Source: Acidimicrobiia bacterium | GTDB lineage: Bacteria > Actinomycetota > Acidimicrobiia > Acidimicrobiales > Aldehydirespiratoraceae | Length of the DNA: 64,000 bases | Direction of reading: 5' to 3' | Assembly (NCBI GenBank): GCA_022820805.1 | Contig: JAJEEV010000027.1 | Span: 1-64,000 of the forward strand | Shown: positions 23,815 to 33,494 of the stretch, one piece after another | Layout: each line of letters starts with the position of its first letter | Numbering within the stretch: the stretch's first letter is position 1 | The notes under the pieces: model-generated | Seen by the model: only the letters and a program-made list of their open reading frames with translations | Told to the model about the DNA's origin: nothing | Database searches by the model: none | Translations under genes and position numbers: made by a program

Positions 23815-26411
23815 CGTGCACCTCCCCTGCCGGAGCGAACCGTTCGCACATCGGCCGCGATGGCGCAGTCCAGTGCGCCCGACACGAAGTCGATGTGCTC
23901 GACGTCGATGTTCAGCAGGGCGTTGAAGTTGACCTCGTCGCCGCTGCTGCCCCCGCCCCAGCCGCCGCCGCAGCCCTGGGTGGCCAGCACCTCTGGGTGG
24001 ACCAGCTGCGTGACCCGGGCCGTGGCCGTCTGCTTGCGTCCACCCGAGGTCTCGATCTCCACCAGGTCGCCGTGGGAGATGCCCCGGGCCTCGGCGGTCC
24101 TGGGGTTGATCCACACCGACTTCAAGTCGTTGTGGCGGTTCGACAGGGTGGACAGGATCGAGTTCTTGTGGGTATGGGACAGGGCGTGGTTGGGGACCTT
24201 CATGTTGGTCACGAACAGGTCGTGGGGCGCGGCGCGCTCATAGGCCGGTCCCGGCTTCCAGTCGGGCAGCGGCTGGTAGTCGTCGGTCTCCCACGGGATT
24301 CCCAACTCCTCGACGGTGCGCTCCAGGTCCTGCTTGGTGTCGATCATGAACTCGCAGTAGACCTGCGCCCTGGCGTCGAAGAACGGCCGGGGAAACTTCT
24401 GCTCCACGGTCTTGTCCTCGGTCCAGAGCCCGTCGCTGAGATGCCAGTCGAGGCCCTTGTCGTCGCCCAGGGTGTTGCGCAGCCACCGATCGCAGATCTC
24501 GAAGTACGAGTAGCTGCCGTCGGGGTCGAGCCGGTAGGGCTCGCGCATCTTGGCGATGTTGTTGAACGCCTCGTTGAACTGCGGCAGCCGGTCGGCCCGC
24601 CGCAACAGCTCCAAGTAGATCTGCATGGCGTCCACGAAAGGCTCGCCGGGCACCGGACCCTCGATGCTCGACTGCACCACCGGTTTGGCCCCGTAGGCCG
24701 CATGGCGCGAGTCCCCCGAGGCCAGGTGCTGGTACACCAGCGGCGTCATCCGCTCGAGGTAGTGCACGTCGGGCAGCACGATGTCGGCCATCAGCGTGGT
24801 CTCCTCGAAGCGCCGGGCGATGGCGGCCACGAACGGGATCCGCTTGATGAACCTCTCCACCACCTCGGGCGGGCCCGAACTCTTCATCATGTTGGACTGG
24901 AAGTTGATCATCATCGACGGGAACGGCGGCGCCCCGAACAGGTCGGGCTGCTCGGAGTTGAGCAGCGAGAACACCGTCCCGTAGGGGGCGCACGGCAGCA
25001 GTTCCCACATCTCGGTGGTGCGGGGCGGCCCGGTCGGCCGGGGCGGGTACAGGCCCCCCACCCGGCCGCCGCCGATGAACCCCTGCGATATCAGCCCGTC
25101 GTCGCTGGCCTTGGAGGTGTACTCGAGGTCCTTGACCTTGCCGATGAGCCCCCACGGGTCGCCCAGCAGCCCGCCGGGCACGTCGATGCCGCCGATCAGC
25201 GTCGGCAGCAGGATGATCGCCATGCCGTTGAGCATCGAGTGCTTGTGGGCCGACAGGCCCCGGTACCAGGCGACGGTGGCGGGCCGGTAGGGCAGCTCGA
25301 CACCGTCGATGGTGATGGTCTCGCCGATGCAGGCCGCCTCGCCGAACTCCCTGGCCAGGCGGCGGACCGTCTCGGCCGGAACGGTGGTGATCGACTCGAC
25401 GTACTCGGGTGTGTAGGAGCGCACGTGGTCGGCCAGCATCTGGAAGCCGGGCCGGGCCTCGGCGCCGTCCACGTCGAACGTGCCGGTGAGGGCGGCGTTG
25501 CCGGTGCCGGCGTCGAAGGGCTGGGGTCCGTTGTGCTCGTCCCACACGAGCGGCTTGCCGCTGACGGGGTCCCGGAGGTAGCGGCCGTCGGTGCCCACCA
25601 GGTAGGCGGCGTTGGTGGAGTTCTTGAGGAACTCGGCGTCGTAGATGCCCAGCTCGTTGATGAGCTGGTCGACCATGCCCAGGATCAGCGCGGCGTCGGT
25701 GCCGGGTCGGATCGGCACCCACTCGTCGGCCACCGCCGCCGCGGACGAGCACACCGGGTCGACCGACACCATCCGCACGTCGGAGCGGCGCACCGACAGC
25801 TCGTGGGTGGAATGCATGGTGTCGTAATGCACCACCGAGCCGAACTGGGCCCCGAAGTTCAGGATGTAGCGGCTGTAGATCGGGTCGGGGTTGCTCTCGA
25901 ACGCGTTCTGGTTCATGTAGAGGATGCCGTGCACGTTGTTGCCACAGAAGATGGCGGCCGACCAGGTGGAGTACCCGGGCATCCCCAGCCCCGTCACCCA
26001 CGACGCGGCCAGCGCGCCCCGCAGGTGGTAGATGTCGAAGCTGGTGTAGAGGATCTTCTCAGGGTCGTCCGCGATGGTGTCGCGCAGATGCCCGGCGATC
26101 TCGTCGAGAGCCTCGTCCCAGCTGATCGGCACCCACTTCGGGTCGACGCCCACACCCTTCTCGGGGTTCGTGCGCCGCAGCGGGGTGGTGATGCGGTCGG
26201 GGTCGGTGAGCCCCTCGAAGCCGGCGTCGCCCTTGGCGCAGGTGCGTCCATGGTTGTGGGGGTTCTCGGGGTCGCCGAGGATCTTGTCGACCACCTCGTC
26301 GTCGTTGACATGGGCCAGGATCCCGCAGCGGTTCATGCAGATCGTGCAGGCGCTGCGGACCCACCCGTCGCCGTACGCGGTTCCCGACCGCTCTCCCAGG
26401 ACTGTCTCCAT
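23811..26411 (-). CDS. DMSO-reductase-family molybdopterin oxidoreductase, catalytic subunit
   Basis: 866 aa from ATG 26411 with AGGAGG 6 bp upstream. The N-terminal [4Fe-4S] motif is CTICMNRC...GRTCAKG. The bis-MGD domain is followed by IFCGNNVHG, whose Cys is the likely Mo ligand, and a C-terminal dinucleotide-binding domain (HTHKNSILSTLSNRH, DLVEIETSGG). No Tat signal is evident at the N-terminus, so it may be cytoplasm-facing. Thiosulfate/polysulfide reductases, acetylene hydratase and formate-dehydrogenase-like enzymes are relatives; the substrate is unassigned. Heads the operon to 20964 and is divergent from the amidohydrolase at 26497. Confidence 0.88.
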   Translation of the reverse strand: METVLGERSGTAYGDGWVRSACTICMNRCGILAHVNDDEVVDKILGDPENPHNHGRTCAKGDAGFEGLTDPDRITTPLRRTNPEKGVGVDPKWVPISWDEALDEIAGHLRDTIADDPEKILYTSFDIYHLRGALAASWVTGLGMPGYSTWSAAIFCGNNVHGILYMNQNAFESNPDPIYSRYILNFGAQFGSVVHYDTMHSTHELSVRRSDVRMVSVDPVCSSAAAVADEWVPIRPGTDAALILGMVDQLINELGIYDAEFLKNSTNAAYLVGTDGRYLRDPVSGKPLVWDEHNGPQPFDAGTGNAALTGTFDVDGAEARPGFQMLADHVRSYTPEYVESITTVPAETVRRLAREFGEAACIGETITIDGVELPYRPATVAWYRGLSAHKHSMLNGMAIILLPTLIGGIDVPGGLLGDPWGLIGKVKDLEYTSKASDDGLISQGFIGGGRVGGLYPPRPTGPPRTTEMWELLPCAPYGTVFSLLNSEQPDLFGAPPFPSMMINFQSNMMKSSGPPEVVERFIKRIPFVAAIARRFEETTLMADIVLPDVHYLERMTPLVYQHLASGDSRHAAYGAKPVVQSSIEGPVPGEPFVDAMQIYLELLRRADRLPQFNEAFNNIAKMREPYRLDPDGSYSYFEICDRWLRNTLGDDKGLDWHLSDGLWTEDKTVEQKFPRPFFDARAQVYCEFMIDTKQDLERTVEELGIPWETDDYQPLPDWKPGPAYERAAPHDLFVTNMKVPNHALSHTHKNSILSTLSNRHNDLKSVWINPRTAEARGISHGDLVEIETSGGRKQTATARVTQLVHPEVLATQGCGGGWGGGSSGDEVNFNALLNIDVEHIDFVSGALDCAIAADVRTVRSGRGGAR

Positions 26412-26496
26412 CGGTTGCCTCCTGATCGCCACTGAGGAGTCTCGCGCATGCGGACCCCGCAACGGGAACCGGCTACTTTCGTTCCCGGGAGGAAGT

Positions 26497-27864
26497 ATGA
26501 GCCACCAGATCGACGAGGCCGTGACCGCCATCGTCAACGCCGTCGTCTACCCGTGCGACGACGCCTTCAGCTGTCACAACCCCGGGTCGGTGGTCTTCTC
26601 CGGCGGCACCATCACCGCGGTCGGCCCGGCCCGCGACGTGGACGTGCCGGAGGATGCGACCGTGATCGACGCCGGGGGCAGGCTGGCGGTTCTGCCCGGC
26701 CTGCTCGACGTCCACAGCCACTCCAGCCTCCTGAAGGGATACACCGAGAACGCACAGCTGATCGACTGGCTGCCCGAGTACCAGCGCGAGCACCAGGTCC
26801 TCACCCCCGACGACGCCTACTTCGGCTACCTGGTCAGCTACATGGAGGCGCTGAAGGGCGGCACCACCACCGTCATGGACATGTACCGGTTCCCCCACCG
26901 GGGCGCCGAGGCCGCCAACGCGCTGGGCATGAGGGCCCATCTCGTTCCGTATGCAGCCGACCATCCCACCAAGCACTTCTTCGAAACCCTCGAGACGAGT
27001 GAGCAGCTGATCCGGGACTGCCACAACACCGGCGACGGAAGAGTGAAGGTGTGGCTCGGCCTCGAGCACATCACCTACTGCTCGGGCGACATGTTCCGCC
27101 GGGTCGCCGAGCTGGCCGGCGCCTACGGGGTGAGCATCCACACCCACACCAGCGAGCAGCGCGAGGAAGTGGACGTCGTGGTGGAGCTCTTCGGCGACCG
27201 CCCCGTCCACGTGTTCAACGAGTGGGGCATCCTGCGGCCGGGAACGGTGCTGGCCCACTGCGTGTGGCTCGACGACGCCGAGATCGCGGTGCTGGCGGGC
27301 ACCGGCACCGGCGTGGCCCACTGCCCGATCAGCAACATGAAGCTGGCCGGCGGGACCGCGCCGCTGGATCGGTTCCGGCAGCAGGGCGTGGTGGTCGGCC
27401 TGGGCACCGACGGCGGCACCGCCAACAACTCGATGAGCATGTGGGAGTGCATGAAGATCGGTTCGCTGCTGCAGAAGGTGACCCGGCTCGACGCCACCGC
27501 GGTCAGCGCGTCGGAGGCTTTGCGGATGGCGACCATCGACGGCGCTCGCCTGCTCGGGATCGATGATGAGGTCGGCTCGATCGAGGTCGGCAAGCAGGCC
27601 GACCTGATCACCGTGGACCTGTGGCAGCCCCACCTGCTGCCGGTGGCCCTGGCGGAGGGACACGACCCGATCCTGTGGAACCTGGTGTTCGCGGGCCGTG
27701 CCAGCGACGTCCGCCACGTCTGGGTGAAGGGTGAGCCCTGCGTCGACGACGGTGAGATCTGCAGGCTCGACGAGTCGGAGGCCCTCGCCGAGATCCACGC
27801 CCGAACGGTGGATCTGCTGTCACGCCGGGAGGGCGTGGCCGCCATCCCGATGGTCGCCGAATAG
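26497..27864 (+). CDS. Amidohydrolase (MTA/SAH deaminase-like)
   Basis: 455 aa, ATG 26497 behind GGGAGGAAG. The metal motif is HSH at residues 73-75, then HTHTSEQREE, LAHCVWLDD and GTDGGTANN, all as in the mononuclear deaminase family. The C-terminus closes the composite beta-sandwich (VGSIEVGKQADLITVD). It could deaminate S-adenosylhomocysteine, methylthioadenosine or a xenobiotic-like heterocycle. It is divergent from the molybdoenzyme operon, sharing an 85-bp intergenic region. Confidence 0.88.
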   Translation: MSHQIDEAVTAIVNAVVYPCDDAFSCHNPGSVVFSGGTITAVGPARDVDVPEDATVIDAGGRLAVLPGLLDVHSHSSLLKGYTENAQLIDWLPEYQREHQVLTPDDAYFGYLVSYMEALKGGTTTVMDMYRFPHRGAEAANALGMRAHLVPYAADHPTKHFFETLETSEQLIRDCHNTGDGRVKVWLGLEHITYCSGDMFRRVAELAGAYGVSIHTHTSEQREEVDVVVELFGDRPVHVFNEWGILRPGTVLAHCVWLDDAEIAVLAGTGTGVAHCPISNMKLAGGTAPLDRFRQQGVVVGLGTDGGTANNSMSMWECMKIGSLLQKVTRLDATAVSASEALRMATIDGARLLGIDDEVGSIEVGKQADLITVDLWQPHLLPVALAEGHDPILWNLVFAGRASDVRHVWVKGEPCVDDGEICRLDESEALAEIHARTVDLLSRREGVAAIPMVAE

Positions 27865-27872
27865 CGCTGCTG

Positions 27873-28490
27873 TCAGGGGCGGGTGAGTGCGACTCGTTCG
27901 GCTTCGCACCCGGGGCGGGCGAAGCAGCCCTCGACGTGGTCGTTGACCAGGCCCATCGACTGCATGAAGGCGTACACGGTGGTGGGGCCGACGAAGCTCC
28001 ACCCCCGGCGCTTCAGGTCCTTGGCCAGCGCCGCCGACTCCGGCGTCGACGCCGGGATCGACTCGCTGCCCGCCGGCGGCGACCCGGGTTCGGCCGGCTC
28101 CCATGCCCACAGGTAGGCCGCGAGGGTGCCGAACTCCTCGATCACCTCGACGGCCCGGCGGGCGTTGTTGACGGCCGAGTCGATCTTGCCCCGGTGGCGC
28201 ACGATCCCGGCGTCGCCCAGCAGGCGCTCCACGTCGGCGGGTCCGAAGGCGGCCACGGTTGCGATGTCGAAGCCGCCGAAGGCGGCCCGGAAGTTCTCGC
28301 GTTTGCGCAGGATCGTCAGCCACGACAGGCCGGACTGGAACCCCTCCAGGCAGAGCTTCTCGAACAGCCGGTTGTCGTCGATGACGGGCCGGCCCCACTC
28401 CGTGTCGTGGTAGGCGACGTAGCCCTCGTCGTCACCGGGCCACCAGCATCGCACCCGGCCGTCGGCGCCCGCAGGCGTGGCCGCGCTCAC
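27873..28490 (-). CDS. tag: DNA-3-methyladenine glycosylase I
   Basis: 205 aa. RCWWPGDDEGYVAYHDTEWG at the N-terminus, FEKLCLEGFQSGLSW and the Zn-binding CysHis set (N-terminal Cys, EGCF and C-terminal Cys) are characteristic. Excises 3-methyladenine from DNA, starting base-excision repair. Starts 24 bp after the amidohydrolase_2 gene's stop on the same strand. Confidence 0.95.
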   Translation of the reverse strand: MSAATPAGADGRVRCWWPGDDEGYVAYHDTEWGRPVIDDNRLFEKLCLEGFQSGLSWLTILRKRENFRAAFGGFDIATVAAFGPADVERLLGDAGIVRHRGKIDSAVNNARRAVEVIEEFGTLAAYLWAWEPAEPGSPPAGSESIPASTPESAALAKDLKRRGWSFVGPTTVYAFMQSMGLVNDHVEGCFARPGCEAERVALTRP

Positions 28491-28514
28491 AGCCGGATCA
28501 GAACCGAGGGCTTC

Positions 28515-29708
28515 TCAGGAGGCCGCGGCAGCCACGGCCCGCTCGGTGAGCGACAGACCGTTGGTGCGCATCACCAGCTCGATCTCGCCGTCGTTGAACC
28601 CGTCGAGGTCGTGCACGAACGACACCGGGTCGGCCAGGCCCTCGGCATGGGGGAAGTCCGACCCGAACAGCATGTGGTCGGCACCGATCAGGTCGCGCAG
28701 CGCAGACAGGTCGTCCTCGTAGTAGGGCGAGACCCACACCTGGCGCCGGAACACCTCCAGGGGATCCTCCTCGAAGGCGTGGCTCTGCTGGCTGTAGGTC
28801 TTGGCCAGCTTCTTCACGAAGGGCCAGACCCACTCCGAGCCGGTCTCTATGGTCGCGACCCGCAGGTTGCGGTGCCGGCTCAGCACGCCCTCGGCCAGCA
28901 GCGAGGCCAGCGCGTCGGAGATGGGTGAGTAGGTGAGCAGGCTCTTGAGCGCGTTGTAGCGGAACGACTCGAACTCGCTGTCGACGCCCCAGTGCTCGAG
29001 CATGAAGCCGTACCCGGAGTCGCCGGAGTGCATGGCCACCGTGATGCCGTGCTCGTCCAGCCGCTGCCACACCCGCTCGTGGTCCGGGTGGCCGAGCGAG
29101 CGCCGGCCGCCGGTGCCGTCGGGCACCGACGACGGCCGGATGTTGACCACCCGCACGTCGTTGGCGATCAGCCAGTCGAGCTCGTCGAGGGCCCAGTCGG
29201 GGTCGGCCAGCGTGAGGTACCCGGCCGCGAAGAGCCTGCCGCGGTACGAGAAGCCCCAGTCGTCGGCCAGCCACCGGTTGAAGCCCCCGAAGGCGGCGGT
29301 CAGGGCGTCGGTATCGTGCTCGAGGGCGGCCTCCATGCCCACGCCGAGCGTCGGGAACAGGAAGCACGCCTGCAGTCCCTGGGCGTCCATCAGCTCGACG
29401 CGGGCGTCGCGGTTGCGGTAGGCGGCCGAGATCGGCTCCAGCTTCCCGAAAGCCTCGCGCATGTCGGCGGCCGCGATCCGGCCCCGGAAGTAATCGTCGA
29501 GGCAGCCGGGCCGGGCCACCGGGTCGAAGGTGGGGTTGGGTATGAAGCGGTTGATCCGGCCGGCCACCAGCAGGCGCTCGCGCCCGTCGACCGTGGCCCA
29601 CTGCATGCAGCGCTTGTGCATCCTGGGATCGACGTGGCGGATGAAGGCGTCGGTCGCCTCGTAGTAGTGGTTGTCGGCGTCGAAGGCGGTGAAGCCCACC
29701 TCGGTCAT
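28515..29708 (-). CDS. Amidohydrolase_2 family metal-dependent hydrolase
   Basis: 397 aa TIM-barrel protein of the ACMSD/uracil-5-carboxylate decarboxylase-like group. It has FDADNHYYEATDAFIRHV (the DxNH form of the first metal motif), AMHSGDSGYGFMLEHWG, and FGSDFPHAEGLADP with the metal Asp. Members decarboxylate or hydrolyse ring compounds; many actinobacterial paralogues lack known substrates. The first motif has N-H in place of the usual H-x-H, so metal binding may differ. Confidence 0.82.
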   Translation of the reverse strand: MTEVGFTAFDADNHYYEATDAFIRHVDPRMHKRCMQWATVDGRERLLVAGRINRFIPNPTFDPVARPGCLDDYFRGRIAAADMREAFGKLEPISAAYRNRDARVELMDAQGLQACFLFPTLGVGMEAALEHDTDALTAAFGGFNRWLADDWGFSYRGRLFAAGYLTLADPDWALDELDWLIANDVRVVNIRPSSVPDGTGGRRSLGHPDHERVWQRLDEHGITVAMHSGDSGYGFMLEHWGVDSEFESFRYNALKSLLTYSPISDALASLLAEGVLSRHRNLRVATIETGSEWVWPFVKKLAKTYSQQSHAFEEDPLEVFRRQVWVSPYYEDDLSALRDLIGADHMLFGSDFPHAEGLADPVSFVHDLDGFNDGEIELVMRTNGLSLTERAVAAAAS

Positions 29709-29744
29709 CGGGCTCCTCTCGTGCGTGCGAACGGGGCCCTCACT

Positions 29745-30404
29745 CTACGAGCGGTCCGATGGGTACAGGAGCCGCACCGTGACCACAGCCAGAGCGGCGC
29801 CGGCGAGTTGCATCACCACGAACATCGGAGCCGAGGCCGGATCGATTCCCGCGAAGGTGTCCGACAGCGTGCGGGCCGCGGTGACCGCAGGATTGGCGAA
29901 GGAGGTGGAGGCAGTGAAGAAGTACGCCGCTCCGATGTAGGCGGCCACAGCTCCGGCCACCAGTTGGACGCGACCGCTGCGCGCGAGCATGAACACCACC
30001 AGCACCAGGCCGTAGGTGGCCACCACCTCCGCCAGCCACAGATGGGAGCCGTCTCGGGCCTTGGTCGAGATGTTCACCGCATCGAGGTCGAACATGAGGT
30101 TGGCCAGCACCGTGCCGGACACTCCGCCGGCCACCTGGACTGCGATGTACGGCACCACCTCGGCCCAGCGCCGGTCGCCCAGAGCGGCCTCCGCCAGCGT
30201 CACCACCGGGTTGAAGTGCGCCCCCGAGACCGGTCCGAACATGTGGATGATGATCAGCAGGACGCCCGCCGTGGCCGCCGCGTTGGCCAGCAGCACCACC
30301 CCGACATCGCTGCTGAGACGCTCGGCCATGATGCCCGAGCCGACCACCCCGGCCAGCAGGAAGGCCGTTCCGATGAACTCGCCCGCCAAGGGTCTGAACC
30401 TCAC
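29745..30404 (-). CDS. Aquaporin/aquaglyceroporin (MIP family)
   Basis: 219 aa with six membrane helices plus two half-helices. The first box is HFNPVVT, with the usual NPA altered to NPV, and the second is FANPAVTAAR. This asymmetry is seen in AqpS-like channels often linked to arsenic export, though no ars gene is nearby. Likely passes water, glycerol or small neutral solutes. Divergent from the lipoprotein at 30467 over 62 bp. Confidence 0.88.
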   Translation of the reverse strand: MRFRPLAGEFIGTAFLLAGVVGSGIMAERLSSDVGVVLLANAAATAGVLLIIIHMFGPVSGAHFNPVVTLAEAALGDRRWAEVVPYIAVQVAGGVSGTVLANLMFDLDAVNISTKARDGSHLWLAEVVATYGLVLVVFMLARSGRVQLVAGAVAAYIGAAYFFTASTSFANPAVTAARTLSDTFAGIDPASAPMFVVMQLAGAALAVVTVRLLYPSDRS

Positions 30405-30466
30405 AGAGCCTCACTCTAGAGATGGCAGGAGAGATGACTCCCAGCACCGCCTAGCCTCCGAGTCTG

Positions 30467-31135
30467 ATGGGACTTGCTGATCGCCTCGGCGCCATGGCGA
30501 GCGTGGCCGTAGGGATCGCTGTGCTGGCCGCTTGCAGCGGCGGGACCGACCGCACCGTCGAGGAGGTGTTCGACCCGGCCGCGGCTGTGGCCGAGGCAGA
30601 CAGCGCGGCCGCCACCGATGTGGTGGCCGGCGCGTCCGCCGCGGAGGGCAGCGGGCAGGGCTCGGAGTCCAGCGCCACTGAGGCCGACGGTACCGACGAG
30701 CCCGCCGGGCTGGGGCCGATAGAGCCGTTGGACATCCCCGGCGAGATCATCAGCGAGTACAGCCTGGTCCAGGGCGATTGCTTCAACCGTCTGGAGGGAC
30801 TGCAGTCGGGCCGCCGGCTGGCCATCACAGCCCGGGTCGGCTGCAACCAGTCCCACTGGGCGGAGGTGTACCACACGTTCGAACTGGACGCGCCGTATCC
30901 CGCCGTCTACCCCGGCGATGACGCCGTGCGGGGCTTCGCGCTGCGGGTGTGCTACGAGCAGTTCGAGGCGTTCGTCGGCGTGCCCTACGAGCTGTCGGTG
31001 TACGAGATCGGGGTGTTCACACCCACCCGCACCAACTTCGAGCACGAGGAGGCCCGCTACCGCGGGATCCACTGCTGGCTCTACCACACCGACGACCTGC
31101 CCTTGGCGGTAACCGCGCGGGGGATGGCCCGATGA
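30467..31135 (+). CDS. Lipoprotein with septum-formation-like domain
   Basis: 222 aa. A lipoprotein signal with lipobox LAAC (Cys at about residue 23) and an acidic Ala/Glu-rich linker precede a domain beginning GDCFNRLE and containing GCNQSHWAEVYHTFEL and C-terminal Cys residues. The pattern GDC...C..pH..EV matches the Septum_form/DUF4190-associated domain of Actinobacteria. Probably membrane-anchored outside the cell; function not established. Stop overlaps the next ATG (ATGA). Confidence 0.7.
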   Translation: MGLADRLGAMASVAVGIAVLAACSGGTDRTVEEVFDPAAAVAEADSAAATDVVAGASAAEGSGQGSESSATEADGTDEPAGLGPIEPLDIPGEIISEYSLVQGDCFNRLEGLQSGRRLAITARVGCNQSHWAEVYHTFELDAPYPAVYPGDDAVRGFALRVCYEQFEAFVGVPYELSVYEIGVFTPTRTNFEHEEARYRGIHCWLYHTDDLPLAVTARGMAR

Positions 31136-31392
31136 CCGATCCGAACGATCCGGTCCTGGCCCGGCGACGCCAGTTCGCCCGCTGGTCGGCCACCGGCCGC
31201 CGGCTGGGATACGGGCTGTACGGCCTGTCGCTGGCCGCGTTCGGGGTGGGCTTGGCCATCGGGTTCACCACCGTGCCGGCCACGATCGCCACCGTCGCTC
31301 TGGTGGCCGGCTCGGTGTTGCTGTTGCCGTCGATCATCATCGGCTACGGCGTGCGAGCTGCCGACCGGGCCGACCGGACCGACGACTGGTAG
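31132..31392 (+). CDS. Small two-helix membrane protein
   Basis: 86 aa with ATG overlapping the lipoprotein's stop. A short basic N-terminus (RRRQFARWSATGRR) is followed by two hydrophobic helices around residues 27-45 and 53-72. No family recognised. Translational coupling suggests a shared envelope role with the lipoprotein. Confidence 0.65.
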   Translation: MTDPNDPVLARRRQFARWSATGRRLGYGLYGLSLAAFGVGLAIGFTTVPATIATVALVAGSVLLLPSIIIGYGVRAADRADRTDDW

Positions 31393-31398
31393 CAAGCC

Positions 31399-31899
31399 TC
31401 AGGCCCCCGACGGGCCGGGAGAGATGTCTATGGGCGGGTCGGCCAGGTCGCCGGCCACCACCGAAGGCAGGAACTCCCGCAGCCGGGCGGGAACGGTCGG
31501 CTCCCGGTTCGCCAGCAACTCGTCGAGCGTCCACCAGCCTGCGTCGATGAACGCCGCGGCCTCGAGCGCCTCCAGCCCCCGGGGCCGGAACTCGCCCCCG
31601 TCGCACCAGGCCACGTGGATGCGCTCCTGCGACTCGAAGCGCATGCCGCAGAAGGTGTACTCCACGTACTGGGTCCACATGCACGGCCCCATCTGCACGT
31701 CGGTGATGCCGGTCTCCTCGTGCAGTTCCCGCATGCAGGCCGCGGCCGAGTCCTCGCCGGAGCCGACACCCCCGCCGGGGATCTCCAGCCACTCCGGCTT
31801 GTGAGGATCGATGGGATCCTCGGAGCGGATCAGGAACACCCGTCCCGCGCCGTCGAGCAGCACGCATCGGGCAGCCGGGCGCCGGATCAGGAACGACAT
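31399..31899 (-). CDS. Nudix hydrolase
   Basis: 166 aa. The Nudix box is complete, from GGGVGSGEDSAAACMRELHE to ETGI (G-x5-E-x7-REUxEExGU) near residues 44-67. Hydrolyses a nucleoside-diphosphate-linked compound; substrate unknown. It lies 15 bp downstream of the flavin-binding-fold gene, same strand. Confidence 0.92.
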   Translation of the reverse strand: MSFLIRRPAARCVLLDGAGRVFLIRSEDPIDPHKPEWLEIPGGGVGSGEDSAAACMRELHEETGITDVQMGPCMWTQYVEYTFCGMRFESQERIHVAWCDGGEFRPRGLEALEAAAFIDAGWWTLDELLANREPTVPARLREFLPSVVAGDLADPPIDISPGPSGA

Positions 31900-31914
31900 G
31901 CCGGCGCTGCAGGC

Positions 31915-32250
31915 TCAGACCGGGGCGGGACGGTGCCTTACCGCCGAGAAGACTTCGATGGTCAGCGGCGTGTCGGGCCGGGGCTCGCCGTCCACGGAGG
32001 CGACCCCGTCGGCGATCAGGCTGAACCCGTCCGCCGCGGGAGACCACAGCAGGACCACATCCGGCCGGGCCGCCGCATTGGCGGCCGCTCCCCTGCCGAC
32101 CACGGCCCGGACGACGCCCGCGTCGTCGATGTCGACCTTCACGTGAATGACCCGGGTGCGGCCGTCGTCGCCCACAGTGAGCACGAACGCGGTCGGCCCG
32201 TGATCGGCCGCCACCGACGCCAGATCCCGCGGCTCCACCGCAACGCTCAT
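31915..32250 (-). CDS. Pyridoxamine-5'-phosphate-oxidase-like flavin-fold protein
   Basis: 111 aa starting MSVAVEPRDLASVAADHGPT. The split-barrel pattern is visible as AFVLTVGDDGRTRVIHVKV and RPDVVLLWSPAADGFSLIAD. Short members of this fold in Actinobacteria bind FMN or F420, or act as heme-linked pyridoxine oxidase-like proteins. Exact role unknown. Confidence 0.65.
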   Translation of the reverse strand: MSVAVEPRDLASVAADHGPTAFVLTVGDDGRTRVIHVKVDIDDAGVVRAVVGRGAAANAAARPDVVLLWSPAADGFSLIADGVASVDGEPRPDTPLTIEVFSAVRHRPAPV

Positions 32251-32285
32251 CGCCCAGACGCTACCCACCGACGCGGCAGGCCGCC

Positions 32286-33494
32286 CTAGCCGGAGCTCTT
32301 GAGAGCGTTCGCCAGATCGCCTCGGGCGCCGTAGCTCACGCCGTCGACGCCGACGAAGCGGGCCAGGTCTTGCAGATGGGGTCGGAGCCGCTCGACTAGG
32401 CCGCCGTGATCGACGCCGGGCTCGGCGAATGCGGCCAGCACCTGGAGGGTGCCGCCGGCCCGGTCGGTCCTGATGTCGAGGCGGGCCACCAGGCGCTCGC
32501 CGTCGAGCACGGGCAACACGTAGTAGCCGTAGACGCGCTTGGCCGCGGGGACGTAGATCTCGATCCGGTAGTCGAAGCCCCACAGCCGCAGGGCCCGATC
32601 CCGGTTCCACACGATCGGATCGAACGGCGACAGCACGGTGAGCGCTCCCGCGGACCGGGGAAGCCTCGCGTCCAGGTGCATGTAGGCGGGCTCCGTCCAG
32701 CCCTCGACCTGCACCGTGTGGACGGCGCCCGCCTCGACCACCTCGCGCAGCCGGGCCCGGCCCTCCCGTACCGGCAGGCGGTAGTAGTCGATCAGGTCGG
32801 TGGCGGTGCCCACTCCCAGCGCCGCCGCCGAGCGCTCCAGCAGCTCGCGCTGGGCCTCCTCCGCGCTCGGGGTGGGCCGGGACAGCACCTCGGGCGGGAC
32901 GATCCGCTCCAGGAGGTCGAACTCCTTGACGAAGTTGCCCCGGCGCCGGATGCCGACGGTCCCGATGCGGAACAGCCAGTCGAGGGCGATCGAGCCCAGC
33001 GACCGGCTCCCCCACCACTCGCCGTCTCGGCGGCGGGGATCGGCCAGCTCGCCCGCGGTCAGCGGGCGCTCAGCCACCTGGGCCAGCACTTCGGCCACGT
33101 AGCCGGGCTCGCTGCGGGCCAGGTCCGCCAGGTTCTTCCAGGTGTCGCCCTGCTCGGCCCGCCGCTTCTGCCAGCGGAACAGCGGCTCGTCGGTGACGGG
33201 GAGCAGGGAGGCCTCGTGGGCCCATGCTTCGAACCACTCGTCGTCGGCATAGGCGATGCGGTCCAGCAGGGATCGGTCGTAGCACCCGAGACGGGAGAAG
33301 GGCGGCAGGTACTGGGTGCGGACCACCACCGGCACCGAGTCGAGCTGCAGCAGCCTGAGCCGCCCCATCACCCGGCGCAAGTGGCGGCGGTCCACCTGTC
33401 CCCGGGGAGCCGGATCGCAGAACCCCTGGGCCGCGAGCGCGACCCGCCGGGCCTGCGAGACCGACAGCTCGCGGCCGTGGCGGCGGGTGCTCAC
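32286..33494 (-). CDS. YcaQ-like winged-helix DNA glycosylase
   Basis: 402 aa. It has the AlkX/YcaQ family features: [21 protein letters not shown] (the QLDS motif), [15 protein letters not shown] and a C-terminal [20 protein letters not shown] with [19 protein letters not shown]. Family members unhook interstrand DNA crosslinks. GTG start at 33494 overlaps the leuS stop by 4 bp, so it is translated with leuS. Confidence 0.9.
   Translation of the reverse strand: MSTRRHGRELSVSQARRVALAAQGFCDPAPRGQVDRRHLRRVMGRLRLLQLDSVPVVVRTQYLPPFSRLGCYDRSLLDRIAYADDEWFEAWAHEASLLPVTDEPLFRWQKRRAEQGDTWKNLADLARSEPGYVAEVLAQVAERPLTAGELADPRRRDGEWWGSRSLGSIALDWLFRIGTVGIRRRGNFVKEFDLLERIVPPEVLSRPTPSAEEAQRELLERSAAALGVGTATDLIDYYRLPVREGRARLREVVEAGAVHTVQVEGWTEPAYMHLDARLPRSAGALTVLSPFDPIVWNRDRALRLWGFDYRIEIYVPAAKRVYGYYVLPVLDGERLVARLDIRTDRAGGTLQVLAAFAEPGVDHGGLVERLRPHLQDLARFVGVDGVSYGARGDLANALKSSG

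Noticed and set aside
23895-26435. 846-codon open frame antisense to the molybdoenzyme gene
   Set aside because: It is a shadow of high-GC codon use: composition is Gly/His/Val/Gln-rich with no recognisable domain, while the opposite strand has full family motifs.
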